Positions 18,611-30,354 of a stretch of DNA of 64,000 bases are shown one piece after another. Position numbers and translations under genes: made by a program. A model generated the notes under the pieces. It searched no databases, was not told the origin of the DNA, and saw only the letters and a program-made list of their open reading frames with translations. Where the stretch lies: the NCBI GenBank assembly GCA_937877715.1, contig CALEHW010000036.1, forward strand, positions 16,010-80,009, written 5' to 3'. Every line of letters begins with the position of its first letter. Position 1 is the stretch's first letter. The DNA is from an uncultured Methylophaga sp. (GTDB taxonomy: Bacteria; Pseudomonadota; Gammaproteobacteria; GCF-002020875).

Positions 18611-20602
18611 CTATCGGTAAATCACCCAGGCCAGCATAATCAGCAGACCAATAATCATTGCAAAGGCGTAGTGGTAGAGGTAGCCACTCTGCAGATGACG
18701 AATCACTGCGGCAATCTTCCCCACTCCACGAGCAGATCCGTTAACCATCATCCCATCAATAAGCTTGGTATCGCCGACCTTCCAAAATAGTCCTCCGATC
18801 CCACGGGATCCACCAGCAAAGAAGATCTCGTTGAAGCTGTCAAAGCCATATTTGTTCTCAAGAATGCGGTGCAGTGTAGAGAAACGTGCGCGGATCATCT
18901 CTGGAATATCTGTACGCACCATATAGAGATAGTAGGCAGTACCAACACCGGCCATCGCTAGCCAGAATGGAGGTGCCATCATCCCGTGAAGGATAAATCC
19001 GAAGACGCCGTGGAAGCTCTCACCAACATGTGCCAACACATCATGCTCTGGCCTGACCTGAATTGCGTCGCCAAAGAAACCGGCAAAGAGCATCGGCTCC
19101 ACATAGAGTGCACCGATAATTACTGAGGGGATTGCCAGTGCAATCAGCGGGCCAGTTACTACCCACGGGGTCTCATGTGGCTCATGAACACCATGGTGGC
19201 CATGATCATCATCTTCATCGCCATGATGGTCTGTAGATTCACGGAAACGCTCCGGGCCATGGAAAGTGAGGAAGAACATCCGGAAACTGTAGAGCGCGGT
19301 GATAAAGACACCGGAGAGCACCGCTATATAAGCGAAGGTGGAGCCGGAGACGGTTGAGGCATGCACCGCCTCGATAATCGCATCCTTGGAGAAGAATCCG
19401 GCAAAACCGGGAAATCCGATCAGTGCCAGGGATCCCACCAGTGAGGTCCAGTAGGTGATCGGCATATATTTTTTCAGTCCACCCATGCGGCGCATATCCT
19501 GCTCATGGTGCATCGCGATAATGACCGAACCGGCCGCCAGGAATAGCAGTGCCTTAAAAAAGGCGTGAGTCATCAGGTGGAAAACACCGGCAGCATAGGC
19601 CGAGGCACCTAGTGCCACCGTCATATATCCAAGCTGGGAGAGTGTCGAATAGGCAACGACACGCTTAATGTCGTGTTGTACCAAACCGAGGAAACCCATG
19701 AATAGCGCGGTAATGGCGCCAATCACCATGACCACGGATAGTGCGGTCTCCGAGAGCTCAAACAGAGGTGACATCCGGGCTACCATAAAGATGCCAGCGG
19801 TAACCATTGTTGCAGCATGGATCAGTGCAGAGATCGGGGTCGGGCCCTCCATCGAATCTGGGAGCCAGACATGGAGCGGCACCTGTGCCGATTTACCCAT
19901 TGCACCAATAAATAGCAGGATGCAGATCACTGTCATCACTGACCACTCGCTATCACCCAGGATATTGATAGTCTGCCCCTCTACCGCTGCGGTACCAGCA
20001 AAGACCTCAGCATAATCCATCGACCCGAAGTAGAGCAGTACTGCTGCAATACCTAGCAGAAAACCAAAGTCACCAACACGGTTGACCAGGAAGGCCTTCA
20101 GGTTGGCGTAGATTGCTGTCTCTTTCTGATACCAGAAACCGATCAACAGGTAGGAGACCAGACCAACCGCCTCCCAGCCAAAGAAGAGCTGCATGAAGTT
20201 GTTGGACATCACCAGCATAAACATGGAGAAGGTAAAGAGGGAGATGTAGCTGAAGAAGCGCTTGTACCCTGGATCCTCCTGCATGTAACCAATGGTGTAG
20301 ATATGGACCATCAGGGAGACAAAGCTGACCACCACCAGCATCATTGCCGTCAGCTGATCTACCAGGAAACCGATATTGAAAGAGACACCATCACTAACCA
20401 GCCAGGTGTAGACGTTGCCGTTGAAGGTGTTGCCATCAATCGCCGTATCCTTGAATACGACAAGGGCGAGAATAAATGAGATTGCTACACCGCCAATAGT
20501 GACTATATGGGCAATCCGGCGCTCCATCCAGTGGCCAAAGAGGCCGGCCATCAGGCTGCCTATCAGTGGAGCCAGAACAATTCCAAGGTAGACCGATTTC
20601 AT
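18611..20602 (-). CDS. nuoL: NADH-quinone oxidoreductase subunit L
   Basis: This is the largest antiporter-like subunit, with a C-terminal lateral helix that clamps the membrane arm. At 663 residues the length fits. Motifs include FFGWEAVGLVSYLLIGFWY, AQVPLHVWLPDSMEGPTPIS and KRVVAYSTLSQLGYMTVALG. A histidine/aspartate-rich loop (about 455-475, DHHGDEDDDHGHHG) precedes the C-terminal part; such loops are seen in other NuoL proteins. It is 9 nt from nuoK. Confidence 0.96.
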   Translation of the reverse strand: MKSVYLGIVLAPLIGSLMAGLFGHWMERRIAHIVTIGGVAISFILALVVFKDTAIDGNTFNGNVYTWLVSDGVSFNIGFLVDQLTAMMLVVVSFVSLMVHIYTIGYMQEDPGYKRFFSYISLFTFSMFMLVMSNNFMQLFFGWEAVGLVSYLLIGFWYQKETAIYANLKAFLVNRVGDFGFLLGIAAVLLYFGSMDYAEVFAGTAAVEGQTINILGDSEWSVMTVICILLFIGAMGKSAQVPLHVWLPDSMEGPTPISALIHAATMVTAGIFMVARMSPLFELSETALSVVMVIGAITALFMGFLGLVQHDIKRVVAYSTLSQLGYMTVALGASAYAAGVFHLMTHAFFKALLFLAAGSVIIAMHHEQDMRRMGGLKKYMPITYWTSLVGSLALIGFPGFAGFFSKDAIIEAVHASTVSGSTFAYIAVLSGVFITALYSFRMFFLTFHGPERFRESTDHHGDEDDDHGHHGVHEPHETPWVVTGPLIALAIPSVIIGALYVEPMLFAGFFGDAIQVRPEHDVLAHVGESFHGVFGFILHGMMAPPFWLAMAGVGTAYYLYMVRTDIPEMIRARFSTLHRILENKYGFDSFNEIFFAGGSRGIGGLFWKVGDTKLIDGMMVNGSARGVGKIAAVIRHLQSGYLYHYAFAMIIGLLIMLAWVIYR

Positions 20603-20611
20603 AATATTCCC

Positions 20612-20917
20612 CTACCCCCTCAACTCATCAAGATCATCAACATTGATGGTTCGACGATTACGGAACAGCAGTACCAAAATTGCCAACCCGATTGCCGCCT
20701 CTGCAGCAGCCACAGTCAATATAAAAAAGACAAAGACCTGGCCCGCCGTATCTCCAAGATAGTGGGAGAAGGCGACAAAATTCATGTTAACCGAGAGCAG
20801 CATCAGCTCGATCGCCATCAGCAGGATGAGGACGTTTTTTCTGTTGATAAATATGCCTGCCATACTCAGGGTAAAGAGCATGGCGCCGAGGATCAGGAAG
20901 TCGGACAATTCAATCAT
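20612..20917 (-). CDS. nuoK: NADH-quinone oxidoreductase subunit K
   Basis: This is a small three-helix membrane subunit of 101 residues. The conserved acidic residues in the second helix ([19 protein letters not shown]) and third helix ([13 protein letters not shown]) that belong to the E-channel are present. Its start overlaps the nuoJ stop by 4 nt. Confidence 0.96.
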   Translation of the reverse strand: MIELSDFLILGAMLFTLSMAGIFINRKNVLILLMAIELMLLSVNMNFVAFSHYLGDTAGQVFVFFILTVAAAEAAIGLAILVLLFRNRRTINVDDLDELRG

Positions 20918-21513
20918 GACACGCTCTCCTCTCTAATATCGAGCATCCGAACCCGATCATTTCGATCAACCCTATGCTGATGTGGAATATCCTGTTTTTT
21001 GCTCTCCACCCGACGACGGAAGGTGAGGCCAATGGCTGCAACAATCGCAATCAGTAGAATGGCTGCTGCCACCTCAAAGGAAAAGAGATGTGTTGTATAT
21101 AGCTGCTCACCCAACTCCTTGGTATTACTGTAGTCGGATCCATGGGGAACAGGAGCAGGGAAATTCTCACTGCTGAAGTAGCGTCCACCCAGAACTATTC
21201 CCATCTCGAAGACGATGGTTGCCGCAACCAGTATGCCGGCCGGCAGATAACGGGTGAAGCCCTCGCGTAGTGGCTCCATATTCATATCGAGCATCATCAC
21301 CACAAAGAGGAAGAGCACCATCACAGCCCCCACGTAGACTAGGACCAGGGTAATGGCGAGGAACTCGGCCTCCAGCAATAGCCAGATTGCAGAGGTGGTA
21401 ACGAAGGCAAGAATCAGAAAAATTGCCGCATGGACAGCACTCTTTGCACTGATCACACGGAATGCGGCAAACAGCAGAATTGCACTAAATAGATAGAAAA
21501 GGACACTAGTCAT
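20914..21513 (-). CDS. nuoJ: NADH-quinone oxidoreductase subunit J
   Basis: This 199-residue membrane subunit has five hydrophobic segments. It has the NuoJ features [20 protein letters not shown] and [19 protein letters not shown] (the pi-bulge helix) and a charged C-terminal tail. It overlaps nuoK by 4 nt and touches nuoI by one base. Confidence 0.95.
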   Translation of the reverse strand: MTSVLFYLFSAILLFAAFRVISAKSAVHAAIFLILAFVTTSAIWLLLEAEFLAITLVLVYVGAVMVLFLFVVMMLDMNMEPLREGFTRYLPAGILVAATIVFEMGIVLGGRYFSSENFPAPVPHGSDYSNTKELGEQLYTTHLFSFEVAAAILLIAIVAAIGLTFRRRVESKKQDIPHQHRVDRNDRVRMLDIREESVS

Positions 21514-22046
21514 TATCTGTATCTCCCATCGACTTCCAGATCAGCTGCCAGTTGTGGCTCATGCTCATCCCCAATTCTCAATAGTGCCTCCTTGGTCATG
21601 ACGTTCTGACCACGACCATCAAAGATATATTCGTAAACCCTGGTCTCCACAATCGCCTCTACAGGGCATGCCTCCTCGCAATATCCGCAGAAGATGCATT
21701 TGAAGAGATCGAGCTCATACTTTGTTGTTCTGCGATTGCCGTAGTTTCTTGATCTACCAACGCCATTGATCTCAGGTGCATCCTCATCTCGAGGTGCCGC
21801 CTCAATGGTAATTGCCATTGCAGGGCATACTGCCTCGCAGAGCTTACAAGCAATACAGCGTTCCTCACCATCGGGGTAACGACGCAGTGCATGCAGGCCA
21901 CGGAAGCGTGGTGACTGTGGTGCCTTCTCTTCCGGATAGTTGAGGGTAAATTTCTTTCTGAACAGATATCGACCAGTAACACTCAACCCCTTGAGCAGTT
22001 CCGACAGGGTCCAGGTTCTGATAATTTTCTTTAGCATATTCATCAA
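21513..22046 (-). CDS. nuoI: NADH-quinone oxidoreductase subunit I (8Fe ferredoxin)
   Basis: This peripheral-arm subunit carries two [4Fe-4S] clusters (N6a, N6b). The 177-residue protein has the two cysteine motifs [12 protein letters not shown] and [12 protein letters not shown]. It directly follows nuoH with no gap. Confidence 0.97.
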   Translation of the reverse strand: MMNMLKKIIRTWTLSELLKGLSVTGRYLFRKKFTLNYPEEKAPQSPRFRGLHALRRYPDGEERCIACKLCEAVCPAMAITIEAAPRDEDAPEINGVGRSRNYGNRRTTKYELDLFKCIFCGYCEEACPVEAIVETRVYEYIFDGRGQNVMTKEALLRIGDEHEPQLAADLEVDGRYR

Positions 22047-23096
22047 TCAGGCTCCCAGAACACCGTCAAACCAGGGGCCAATCTCCGCGTAGATTGCAAT
22101 ACCCTCTACAAAGAGCCAGAAAATTGTTACTGGCAGAAATGCCTTCCATCCTAGGCGCATGATCTGGTCATAACGATAACGAGGGAAGGTGGCACGGAAC
22201 CAGAGGAAGAAGAAGAGGAAGATCGACATCTTCATCAACAGCCAGAATAGTCCAGGAACCCAGGCAGTCATATCACCAAGCAGCGGAACTCCTGCAAAAG
22301 GTGAGAGCCAACCACCAAGGAAGAGGACACTAGCTAGTGCCGCAATCAGAATCATGTTGGCATATTCTGCCAGGAAGAAGATCGCAAAGGTCATGCCTGA
22401 ATATTCAACATGGAAACCAGCTACAATCTCAGATTCACCCTCCGCCACATCAAATGGGGCACGGTTGGTCTCTGCAACACCTGAGAGGAAATAGACTATA
22501 AATAGTGGGAATAGTGGCAACCAGTACCAGTTGAGGAAACCACCCTCTTGGGCGCGTACGATATCTCCCAGATTGAGGCTTCCAGCTGCCATCAACACAC
22601 CGACCAAGGCAAACCCCATCGCAATCTCGTAGGATACCACCTGAGCCGCTGAACGCAGCGCCCCGAGGAATGCATATTTTGAGTTGGAAGCCCAGCCGGC
22701 AATAATTACACCGTAAACTCCTACTGAGGTGAGTGCCAGAATATAGAGAAGACCAGCATCCAGATTAGAGAGCACCAATCCGTCATCAAACGGGATCACC
22801 GCCCAGGCCGCAAGTGCTGGCGCAATAGAGAGTACAGGAGCCACCACAAAGAGCATCTTGTTGGCTCCTGTGGGGAGGATTATCTCCTTAAACATCAATT
22901 TCAAGGCATCAGCAATAGGTTGCAACCAACCCTTGGGGCCAACTCTATTGGGGCCGATACGAACCTGCATATAGCCGATGATCTTGCGTTCGGCGTAGGT
23001 TAGATAGGCAACACCCAGCATTAGTGGTGCAACAATGACCACGATCTTGATAAGGGTCCAGATAACAGTGATTAGATCCTCAGGCAGCCCAAACAT
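22047..23096 (-). CDS. nuoH: NADH-quinone oxidoreductase subunit H
   Basis: This is the quinone-chamber membrane subunit. The 349-residue protein has the conserved [19 protein letters not shown] segment, [19 protein letters not shown] and the loop with [17 protein letters not shown]. Its ATG overlaps the nuoG stop by one base (TAATG). Confidence 0.97.
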   Translation of the reverse strand: MFGLPEDLITVIWTLIKIVVIVAPLMLGVAYLTYAERKIIGYMQVRIGPNRVGPKGWLQPIADALKLMFKEIILPTGANKMLFVVAPVLSIAPALAAWAVIPFDDGLVLSNLDAGLLYILALTSVGVYGVIIAGWASNSKYAFLGALRSAAQVVSYEIAMGFALVGVLMAAGSLNLGDIVRAQEGGFLNWYWLPLFPLFIVYFLSGVAETNRAPFDVAEGESEIVAGFHVEYSGMTFAIFFLAEYANMILIAALASVLFLGGWLSPFAGVPLLGDMTAWVPGLFWLLMKMSIFLFFFLWFRATFPRYRYDQIMRLGWKAFLPVTIFWLFVEGIAIYAEIGPWFDGVLGA

Positions 23097-25288
23097 TATT
23101 CTGCACCCCCTGTTGTCGCCTGTCCCGCGTGGGCCAGTGGTGTCTGCTGTAGTGGTTCGGATCGCCTAACCAGACTATCCACCTGATAGATTGGCGTCGA
23201 TGCCACTGTGCAAGAGGAGGCATCACCAAGATCAGATAGTGCACTCCATGACCATTTTTCAGTCTCAGCCTGATCACAGAGCCCTCTGACCTCACTCAGC
23301 ACATCTTCAGAGCTGTTGTAATCGAATCCATCTAGGTTGGCCATGGTTCCCATAACTCTCAGGATTTTCCATCCTGGGCGCGCCTCCCCTTTTGGTGCCA
23401 CGGCACCACCAAAGCTCTGCCACTCCCCCTCTGCATTAACAAATGTACCGGAGGATTCAGTGAAGGCTGCCAGCGGCAGTATTACATCAGATTTACCCAT
23501 GGTTACAGAGTCTGCAAAAGTGGAGAGAGACACCACGAATTCGGATTTTCTGATCGCATCTGCTGCTGCAGGGCCTGCGGCCAGATCACTTTCTGCCTCA
23601 ATTCCCATTAATAGCAGCCCCTTTGGAGCCATATCTACCATTGACGCAACATCCATTCCAACTGAATCCACTGTCGCATCTGCTGTGTCACGGTGTGGAA
23701 CAGCACCAGCTAGTAAGCCCCCAAGGGCATTGGCTCCCTCTGTCAAAACACTAAATGTAGCGCCTGACATTGATGCAATGGCACCAGTTAGCGCATAGAT
23801 AACAGCCTGATTCTGGTCGCGATAGGCTATTTCACCCATCAACACCATCGCCTTTTCACCACCAATCAGTGACTCTGCCACTGCCTGGTGAGCTGGCTCT
23901 ACATTGGCATCTGCAACCAACGCAGATAGTCCGGAGAGATCACCACCCATACCCATATCTACCATCGCTCTGGCAATAGCAGAAAGTGCTGGGGTTAGTT
24001 GATCTGTTACAACCTCTCCAGATAGTGGGAAGTTAAATTCAATACCATCGGGATTAACCGTGGAGACAGCAGCACCACTCAGCGCGGCCTTGCGAATACG
24101 GTGAGAGAGTAGTGGTTGCTCACGCTGGATATCGGAGCCTACAATCAGAACCGCATTCTGCTGTTCAATCTGTTGCAAGGTAGTGCCAAGTTGCGGAGCA
24201 ATCTGGTCAGATTGACCAGAGAAATCCTGTTGGCGAAGACGGTGGTCAACACTATTTGATCCCAACCCACGCATCAACTTCTGCAGCAGGTAAAACTCTT
24301 CTGTTGTGCTACTTGGTGAGGCTAGCGCACCAAGTGCGCCCCCGCCATCAGTAGATGCAACCATCTTCATCCCATTGACTGCTGCCTCAAGTGCACTCTG
24401 CCAGTCGGTCTCTACCAACTGACCATCACTATTGCGCACCATGGGTTGAGTTACCCTATCTTCACTATCCAGAGCAAGATAACTGAAGCGGTCACGATCC
24501 GATATCCATATCTCATTGACTGCCTCGTTCTCCTGTGGAATAACACGCATCACCTTGCCGTTGCGGGTCTGAATCTGAATATTTGACCCAACCGCATCAT
24601 GGGGAGCCACTCCTGGAACACTCTTCAGCTCCCAGGAGCGGGCAGAGAAGAGGAACGGTTTGGACAGCAGCGCCCCCACTGGGCACAAATCAATTATATT
24701 TCCAGACAGTTCGGAGCTAAGTGCCTTCTGCACATAGGTTCCAATTTGCATATGGTCACCACGACCAGTACCACCAATCTCTGGAATGCCTGCAATCTCG
24801 ACTCCAAAACGCACGCAACGGGTACAGTGGATACAGCGACTCATCTCTGTAGAGACCAGAGACCCGTAATCCTTCTCCTTTATGATGCGCTTCCCTTCGG
24901 TATACCGCGAGGTATCACCACCATAACCCAGAGCCATCTCCTGCAGATCACACTCTCCACCTTGGTCACATACTGGACAGTCCAGCGGATGGTTGATCAA
25001 CAGGAACTCCATCACGCTCTTCTGTGCGGCAATGGCTTTCGGTGACTTTGTCCATGCTTTCATCCCATCGGTTACAGGAGTTGCACAGGCAGGAAGCATC
25101 TTTGGTGCATTCTCAACCTCAACCAGACACATCCGGCAGTTAGCTGAGACAGAAAGTTTCTTGTGATAGCAGAACCGAGGAATAGAGACGCCATTTGCAT
25201 CAGCAACCTCAATCAACATCTGCCCCTGCCTGGCCTCCAGCCGGGTATCGTTGAGCTCTATCGTAACCTGATCTTTCTGCGTATCCAT
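23096..25288 (-). CDS. nuoG: NADH-quinone oxidoreductase subunit G
   Basis: This iron-sulfur subunit of the N-module is 730 residues long, shorter than E. coli NuoG (about 900) and closer to mitochondrial-type 75-kDa subunits. The N-terminus has a [2Fe-2S] plant-ferredoxin part ([21 protein letters not shown]), the His-liganded site ([17 protein letters not shown]) and a [4Fe-4S] segment ([16 protein letters not shown]), followed by a molybdopterin-oxidoreductase-like domain. The start at 25288 is chosen because [14 protein letters not shown] begins the ferredoxin fold just after the nuoF stop; a reading from 25324 would overlap nuoF by 25 nt. Confidence 0.95.
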   Translation of the reverse strand: MDTQKDQVTIELNDTRLEARQGQMLIEVADANGVSIPRFCYHKKLSVSANCRMCLVEVENAPKMLPACATPVTDGMKAWTKSPKAIAAQKSVMEFLLINHPLDCPVCDQGGECDLQEMALGYGGDTSRYTEGKRIIKEKDYGSLVSTEMSRCIHCTRCVRFGVEIAGIPEIGGTGRGDHMQIGTYVQKALSSELSGNIIDLCPVGALLSKPFLFSARSWELKSVPGVAPHDAVGSNIQIQTRNGKVMRVIPQENEAVNEIWISDRDRFSYLALDSEDRVTQPMVRNSDGQLVETDWQSALEAAVNGMKMVASTDGGGALGALASPSSTTEEFYLLQKLMRGLGSNSVDHRLRQQDFSGQSDQIAPQLGTTLQQIEQQNAVLIVGSDIQREQPLLSHRIRKAALSGAAVSTVNPDGIEFNFPLSGEVVTDQLTPALSAIARAMVDMGMGGDLSGLSALVADANVEPAHQAVAESLIGGEKAMVLMGEIAYRDQNQAVIYALTGAIASMSGATFSVLTEGANALGGLLAGAVPHRDTADATVDSVGMDVASMVDMAPKGLLLMGIEAESDLAAGPAAADAIRKSEFVVSLSTFADSVTMGKSDVILPLAAFTESSGTFVNAEGEWQSFGGAVAPKGEARPGWKILRVMGTMANLDGFDYNSSEDVLSEVRGLCDQAETEKWSWSALSDLGDASSCTVASTPIYQVDSLVRRSEPLQQTPLAHAGQATTGGAE

Positions 25289-25299
25289 TGTTATATTTC

Positions 25300-26577
25300 T
25301 TACCAGTCCGATGTCACCATGCACTGCTTGTGGTCGATATGGTGCTGGAATTCATCACGGTAGTGCTTAAGGAAACTACGTACCGGCATCGCTGCTGCAT
25401 CTCCCAACGCACAGATGGTGTTACCCTCAATGTTTCCAGCCACACTGTCGAGCAGATCAATATCTGCCTGAGCTCCATTACCATCCTCAATTCTCTGGGT
25501 TACTCGTGAGAGCCAGCCTGTACCCTCACGACATGGGGTGCACTGCCCACAGGACTCCTCATAATAGAAGTAGGCCAGACGGGCCAGAACCCGCGGCATA
25601 CAGGTAGTCTCATCCATCACGATCACAGAACCTGCCCCAAGCATTGAACCCGCTGATGCGATGGAGTCATAGTCCATATTGATCCCCATCATCTGATCCC
25701 CGGGTACTACTGGGGTGGATGATCCACCTGGAATTACAGCCTTCAGTTGGTGTCCATCTCGAACCCCACCTGCCATCTCCAGAAGTTCGGAAAATGGTGT
25801 TCCCATTGGAACTTCGTAGTTCCCAGGTCTATTTACATGGCCTGATACGGAAAACAGTTTCTCCCCTCCAGCATTGGGTAGCCCCTGATCGAGGAACCAC
25901 TGTCCACCTTTAGAGAGAATAACCGGAATAGAGGCAAGACTCTCTGTGTTGTTTATTGTAGTGGGACGACCATAGAGGCCAAACCCGGCAGGGAATGGCG
26001 GCTTGAAACGGGGCTGCCCCTTCTTGCCCTCAATGGAATTTAGTAGCGCTGTCTCTTCACCACAGACATAGGCACCAGCACCAAGATGTGAGTGGAGCTG
26101 AAAATCAAAACCGCTGTCGAGTATATTATCTCCCAGCAATCCAGCGGCACGCGCCTCTTCCAGTGCCACCTCAAAGCGGCTGTATGGCTCCCAGAATTCA
26201 CCACGGATATAATTGTAACCGGCCGATGCGCCGATACAGTAACCGGCAATAAGCATCCCCTCGATCAGTTGATGGGGGTTGTAGCGGAGGATGTCACGAT
26301 CCTTGCAGGTGCCCGGCTCTCCCTCGTCCGAATTGCAGACGATATATTTCTGTCCCGGTGCATTACGCGGCATAAAGCTCCACTTCAGCCCGGTTGGAAA
26401 ACCTGCGCCACCGCGTCCACGCAGTGCAGAGAGTTTAATCTCGTCAATCAGCTCTTCTGGTGAGGTTTTCTCACTAAGTATTTTTTTCACCGCCTCATAG
26501 CCGCCACTGCTCTGGTAGGCGGCAAGGGTCCAGGAGTTCTCGAGGTGATTGTTTCTGAAACAGACTTGATTAGCCAT
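25300..26577 (-). CDS. nuoF: NADH-quinone oxidoreductase subunit F
   Basis: This is the NADH- and FMN-binding subunit and point of electron entry. The 425-residue protein has the NADH site [17 protein letters not shown], the FMN site [15 protein letters not shown] and the N3 cluster cysteines in [15 protein letters not shown] with a fourth Cys further on (NTICALGDA). It follows nuoE by 2 nt. Confidence 0.97.
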   Translation of the reverse strand: MANQVCFRNNHLENSWTLAAYQSSGGYEAVKKILSEKTSPEELIDEIKLSALRGRGGAGFPTGLKWSFMPRNAPGQKYIVCNSDEGEPGTCKDRDILRYNPHQLIEGMLIAGYCIGASAGYNYIRGEFWEPYSRFEVALEEARAAGLLGDNILDSGFDFQLHSHLGAGAYVCGEETALLNSIEGKKGQPRFKPPFPAGFGLYGRPTTINNTESLASIPVILSKGGQWFLDQGLPNAGGEKLFSVSGHVNRPGNYEVPMGTPFSELLEMAGGVRDGHQLKAVIPGGSSTPVVPGDQMMGINMDYDSIASAGSMLGAGSVIVMDETTCMPRVLARLAYFYYEESCGQCTPCREGTGWLSRVTQRIEDGNGAQADIDLLDSVAGNIEGNTICALGDAAAMPVRSFLKHYRDEFQHHIDHKQCMVTSDW

Positions 26578-26579
26578 GG

Positions 26580-27062
26580 TTAGCTCTCCTGCCTCAGTTC
26601 GTCGAGTAGACGATCAATCTTCTCGGGGTTGAGTTGCTCATGGTAGTGCTCCCCCACCTGCATGACTGGGGCATTGACACAGGCACCCAGACACTCAACC
26701 TCTTTCAGAGAGAACATTCCATCCTCGGTAACCTCACCGAACCCGATATCCAGTTTCTCCTGCAGGTGGTCAACCACTCCCTTGGAGTTTCTCAACATGC
26801 AGGATATATTGGTGCAGACACAGAGTTTGTGTTTGCCGACCGGTTTGTGTTCATACATGGAGTAGAAGGTTGCCACCTCGTAGACATTGATTGGGGGCAT
26901 ATCCAGATATGCTGCGACCTCATCCATCATCTCGGTAGTAATGGAGCCACCATTCTCATCCTGGACAATACGCAGGGCCGCCATTACGGCTGACTGTTTC
27001 TGCTCCTCCGGATATTTCTCGACCCATCGGTCAATATCTGCGCGTGCTGCTTCTGAAATCAT
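26580..27062 (-). CDS. nuoE: NADH-quinone oxidoreductase subunit E
   Basis: This 160-residue thioredoxin-like [2Fe-2S] subunit carries the N1a cluster. Its cysteines are in CTNISCMLR (two) and [10 protein letters not shown] (two), with normal spacing. It overlaps the nuoD stop by 4 nt. Confidence 0.96.
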   Translation of the reverse strand: MISEAARADIDRWVEKYPEEQKQSAVMAALRIVQDENGGSITTEMMDEVAAYLDMPPINVYEVATFYSMYEHKPVGKHKLCVCTNISCMLRNSKGVVDHLQEKLDIGFGEVTEDGMFSLKEVECLGACVNAPVMQVGEHYHEQLNPEKIDRLLDELRQES

Positions 27063-28312
27063 CTGTCAATCTCACCAAATACAACATCCATGGTACCGAT
27101 TACCGCCACCACGTCTGCCAGCATGTGTCCCTTGACCATGTCGTCCATCGCAGAGAGATGGGCAAAACCGGGGGCTCTGATCTTTAGTCGGTATGGTTTG
27201 TTTGCACCATCCGAAAGAATATAGGTGCCAAACTCACCCTTTGGATGCTCTACAGCGGCATATGCCTCTCCCTCAGGAATGGAGTAGCCCTCCGTGAAGT
27301 ATTTAAAGTGATGAATAAGTGACTCCATCCCCTCTTTCATCTCTGCACGAGGCGGTGGTGCCACCTTTTGATCGGCGGCCATGACCAGACCTGGATTCTC
27401 TCTCAGCCAGTCAACACACTGCTTGATAATACGGTTTGATTCACGCATCTCTGCCATTCTAACCAGATAGCGGTCATAGCAGTCACCATTGACACCAACG
27501 GGAATATCAAAATCAAGCTTGTCGTAGACTTCATATGGCTGTTTGCGTCGCAGATCCCAGGCGATTCCTGAGCCACGAATCATCGGACCGGTAAAACCGA
27601 GCTGCTTTGCCAAGTCTGGTGGGATCACGCCAATATCTACAGTACGCTGTTTCCAGATTCTGTTATCGGTCAACAGGGTCTCATACTCATCAATCAACCC
27701 GGGGAAGCGCTCGGTAAAGTTCTCGATGAAGTCCAGTACGGAGCCATCACGCCCCTCATTCTGACGCTTCAGGTCTTTTTCGCTTCTCCAGCGGTTTGGT
27801 TTGTACTTAGGCATAACGTCAGGAAGGTCACGATAGACACCGCCGGGACGGTAGTAGGCTGCATGCATACGAGCACCGGAGACAGCCTCATAGAGGTCCA
27901 TCAGATCCTCACGCTCGCGGAAGCAGTAGAGGAAAACGGTCATTGCACCCACATCCAGTGCATGGGTTCCCAACCACATAAGGTGATTTAGAATGCGAGT
28001 AATCTCATCAAACATTACCCGGATATACTGGGCCCGCTCAGGGACCTCCAGCTTTAACATCTTCTCGATGGTCATCACGTATGCATGTTCATTACACATC
28101 ATGGAGACGTAATCGAGACGATCCATATATGGGATGCTCTGGTTATATATACGCTGTTCGGCCAGCTTTTCGGTCGCCCTATGAAGGAGACCAATATGGG
28201 GGTCTGCCCGCTCGATGGTCTCTCCATCCATCTCCAGAATCAGGCGCAACACGCCATGTGCAGCTGGGTGCTGGGGACCAAAGTTTAGTGTAAAATTCTT
28301 GACCTCAGACAT
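27059..28312 (-). CDS. nuoD: NADH-quinone oxidoreductase subunit D
   Basis: This 49-kDa-type subunit lines the quinone site. The 417-residue protein opens with [15 protein letters not shown] and has [12 protein letters not shown], the [10 protein letters not shown] segment and the C-terminal DVVFGEIDR. Here nuoC and nuoD are separate genes, unlike the fused nuoCD of E. coli. It overlaps nuoC by 8 nt. Confidence 0.97.
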   Translation of the reverse strand: MSEVKNFTLNFGPQHPAAHGVLRLILEMDGETIERADPHIGLLHRATEKLAEQRIYNQSIPYMDRLDYVSMMCNEHAYVMTIEKMLKLEVPERAQYIRVMFDEITRILNHLMWLGTHALDVGAMTVFLYCFREREDLMDLYEAVSGARMHAAYYRPGGVYRDLPDVMPKYKPNRWRSEKDLKRQNEGRDGSVLDFIENFTERFPGLIDEYETLLTDNRIWKQRTVDIGVIPPDLAKQLGFTGPMIRGSGIAWDLRRKQPYEVYDKLDFDIPVGVNGDCYDRYLVRMAEMRESNRIIKQCVDWLRENPGLVMAADQKVAPPPRAEMKEGMESLIHHFKYFTEGYSIPEGEAYAAVEHPKGEFGTYILSDGANKPYRLKIRAPGFAHLSAMDDMVKGHMLADVVAVIGTMDVVFGEIDR

Positions 28313-28907
28313 AACGGTTGTCCTTGCGAATTACACGTGGTGTATTGACCCTCTCCTTAATGGAGACCGGTGCGTATACCACCCGCTTCTGGAGATCGTC
28401 ATAGCGCATCTCGACATTTCCCACCATGGGGAAATCCTTTCTGAATGGATGGCCGATAAAGCCGTAGTCGGTCAGGATTCTTCGAAGATCAGGATGCCCA
28501 TCAAAGGCTATGCCGAACAGATCGAAGGCCTCTCGTTCGTACCAGTTGACGGATTTCCAGATCTCTATAACCGAGGGAATAACCGGAAACTCATCGTCAT
28601 CTGCAAATACCCGCACCCGGAGGCGCTCATTGAGCCTTATAGAGAGAAGATGGAGAACAGCCGCGTATCGCTTTCCCTGCCACTGTTGGCCATCTTCTTT
28701 GCCATATGTGGAGTAGTCAACACCACAGAGGTCGATCAGCTGGTCTAGCTGGAATTTGTGGTTCTGTTGCAGGGTGGTGCAGAACTCGATGTAGTCCGCC
28801 GCCTCAACCTCAACAGTAAGCTCACCATTCTGCTCAGAGAGAGATAGATCCATCTCTTCGAAGGTATCTTCAATCCGCTCCTGCAGTGTGTCGTCAGTCA
28901 GTGCCAT
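28305..28907 (-). CDS. nuoC: NADH-quinone oxidoreductase subunit C
   Basis: This 30-kDa-type Q-module subunit is 200 residues long. The signature segment is [29 protein letters not shown], followed by GHPFRKDFP. It is a separate gene 2 nt downstream of nuoB and overlapping nuoD. Confidence 0.96.
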   Translation of the reverse strand: MALTDDTLQERIEDTFEEMDLSLSEQNGELTVEVEAADYIEFCTTLQQNHKFQLDQLIDLCGVDYSTYGKEDGQQWQGKRYAAVLHLLSIRLNERLRVRVFADDDEFPVIPSVIEIWKSVNWYEREAFDLFGIAFDGHPDLRRILTDYGFIGHPFRKDFPMVGNVEMRYDDLQKRVVYAPVSIKERVNTPRVIRKDNRYV

Positions 28908-28909
28908 TG

Positions 28910-29386
28910 TTAACGTGCAATAGTGTTGGTACGACGAATTTTGTCATGCAGTTGAAGGATTCCGTAGAACAGTGCCTCTGCAGTAGGAGGACAACCAGGC
29001 ACATATATGTCTACCGGCACAATACGGTCACAACCACGTACAACTGAATATGAGTAATGGTAGTAGCCTCCACCATTGGCGCAAGAGCCCATGGAGATTA
29101 CCCAGCGTGGTTCGGACATCTGGTCATAGACCTTACGCAGTGCAGGGGCCATCTTGTTAACCAGGGTACCAGCCACAATCATCACATCAGACTGTCGCGG
29201 ACTGGGGCGAAAGATCATTCCAAAGCGGTCGAGATCATAACGTGCTGCCGCAGAGTGCATCATCTCAACTGCACAACAGGCGAGACCAAATGTCATTGGC
29301 CACATGGAACCGGTACGGGCCCAGTTGATAAGTTTGTCTGCTGTGGTGGTTACAACACCCTCTTCGAGCAGCCCCTCTATTCCCAT
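28910..29386 (-). CDS. nuoB: NADH-quinone oxidoreductase subunit B
   Basis: This subunit holds cluster N2, which hands electrons to quinone. Tandem cysteines are in [11 protein letters not shown], with the others in [11 protein letters not shown] and [12 protein letters not shown]. The start at 29386 ([12 protein letters not shown]) is chosen from family N-termini and gives a 10-nt overlap with the nuoA stop. A longer open frame to 29497 runs through nuoA and has no family support. Confidence 0.96.
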   Translation of the reverse strand: MGIEGLLEEGVVTTTADKLINWARTGSMWPMTFGLACCAVEMMHSAAARYDLDRFGMIFRPSPRQSDVMIVAGTLVNKMAPALRKVYDQMSEPRWVISMGSCANGGGYYHYSYSVVRGCDRIVPVDIYVPGCPPTAEALFYGILQLHDKIRRTNTIAR

Positions 29387-29733
29387 TCCAGTGCCCCTTT
29401 CTTCCACTCGTAGATGAATCCGATCACCAGAATGAGGAGGAAAATCCCCATTGCAGCCAAACCCACTACCCCGATTTTGTCGAGCACAATGGCCCAAGGG
29501 AAGAGAAAGGCGATCTCAAGGTCAAAAATAATAAAGAGGATGGCTACCAGATAGAAGCGTACATCAAATTTCATACGCGAGTCCTCGAAAGGCTCGAATC
29601 CACACTCGTATGGGGAGTTTTTTTCCCGATCGGGTCGGTGTTCACCCAGCAGGAAGCCTATTGCAATAGGTCCGACGCCGACAGCCAGACCGACGATGAT
29701 AAACAGTAAAACAGGTAGGTAATGGTCTAACAT
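29377..29733 (-). CDS. nuoA: NADH-quinone oxidoreductase subunit A
   Basis: This 118-residue, three-helix membrane subunit has the conserved loop [21 protein letters not shown], which contacts the quinone site, followed by [22 protein letters not shown]. It is the first gene of the 14-gene operon, about 130 nt downstream of tRNA-Leu. No promoter consensus was evident in that gap, so transcription may partly come from the tpiA-secG-tRNA unit. Confidence 0.96.
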   Translation of the reverse strand: MLDHYLPVLLFIIVGLAVGVGPIAIGFLLGEHRPDREKNSPYECGFEPFEDSRMKFDVRFYLVAILFIIFDLEIAFLFPWAIVLDKIGVVGLAAMGIFLLILVIGFIYEWKKGALEWE

Positions 29734-29860
29734 TACTATCGTCTACATTCCCTTATGCCCGACAATGGATCGAGCTTGTTCATAACAATCGTCCATGAGA
29801 GCTTAGTCTACTCTCTCCACCAGGGGATCAACAAATACTTTTGCATCCCCACCAAAAAAA

Positions 29861-29945
29861 TGGTGCCGAAGGCCGGACTTGAACCGGCACGGCTTACGCC
29901 ACTACCCCCTCAAGATAGCGTGTCTACCAATTCCACCACTTCGGC
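29861..29945 (-). tRNA. tRNA-Leu (GAG)
   Basis: An 85-nt class II tRNA with long variable arm and encoded CCA at 29861-29863. The anticodon loop UUGAGGG gives anticodon GAG (reads CUC/CUU). The acceptor stem GCCGAAG pairs with CUUCGGC. The gene sits between secG and nuoA, a frequent gammaproteobacterial location. Confidence 0.95.
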
Positions 29946-29973
29946 CTTGCTCTAACTTTCACCACCCGGAGTC

Positions 29974-30348
29974 CTATTCCACTGGAACCGGGATTCCTCC
30001 ACTACTGTTCTGCTCAACATTCCCGCCATCAAAAATCTTCTCTTCAATGGGGGCAGGAACACCATCTTCTGCAGCTGGCTGCTGCATACGGTCCACTACG
30101 CTGGTTACTACCTTCTCTTTATGGCCGGCAGAATATGCCAGTGCGAGACTGGTGATAAAGAATATTGTTGCCAGACCAGCGGTCAATCTGGTCATGAATG
30201 AGGCCGATCCCTGCGATCCAAAGACGGTTGCAGAGGCCCCACTACCAAATGCAGCGCCTGCATCTGCCCCCTTACCCTGCTGTATCAGGATCAGGCCAAC
30301 CATACTGACGGCGGCAAATACATGTACTAGAAGAAGTATTGTCTGCAT
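29974..30348 (-). CDS. secG: Preprotein translocase subunit SecG
   Basis: This is a small two-helix subunit of the SecYEG channel. The 124-residue protein has the diagnostic VGLILIQQGKGADAGAAFGSG segment between the hydrophobic helices and FLTRLTAGLATIFF-like second helix (written here as SFMTRLTAGLATIFF). The hydrophilic C-terminal tail is low-complexity. It lies 6 nt downstream of tpiA. Confidence 0.94.
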   Translation of the reverse strand: MQTILLLVHVFAAVSMVGLILIQQGKGADAGAAFGSGASATVFGSQGSASFMTRLTAGLATIFFITSLALAYSAGHKEKVVTSVVDRMQQPAAEDGVPAPIEEKIFDGGNVEQNSSGGIPVPVE

Positions 30349-30354
30349 GATCGA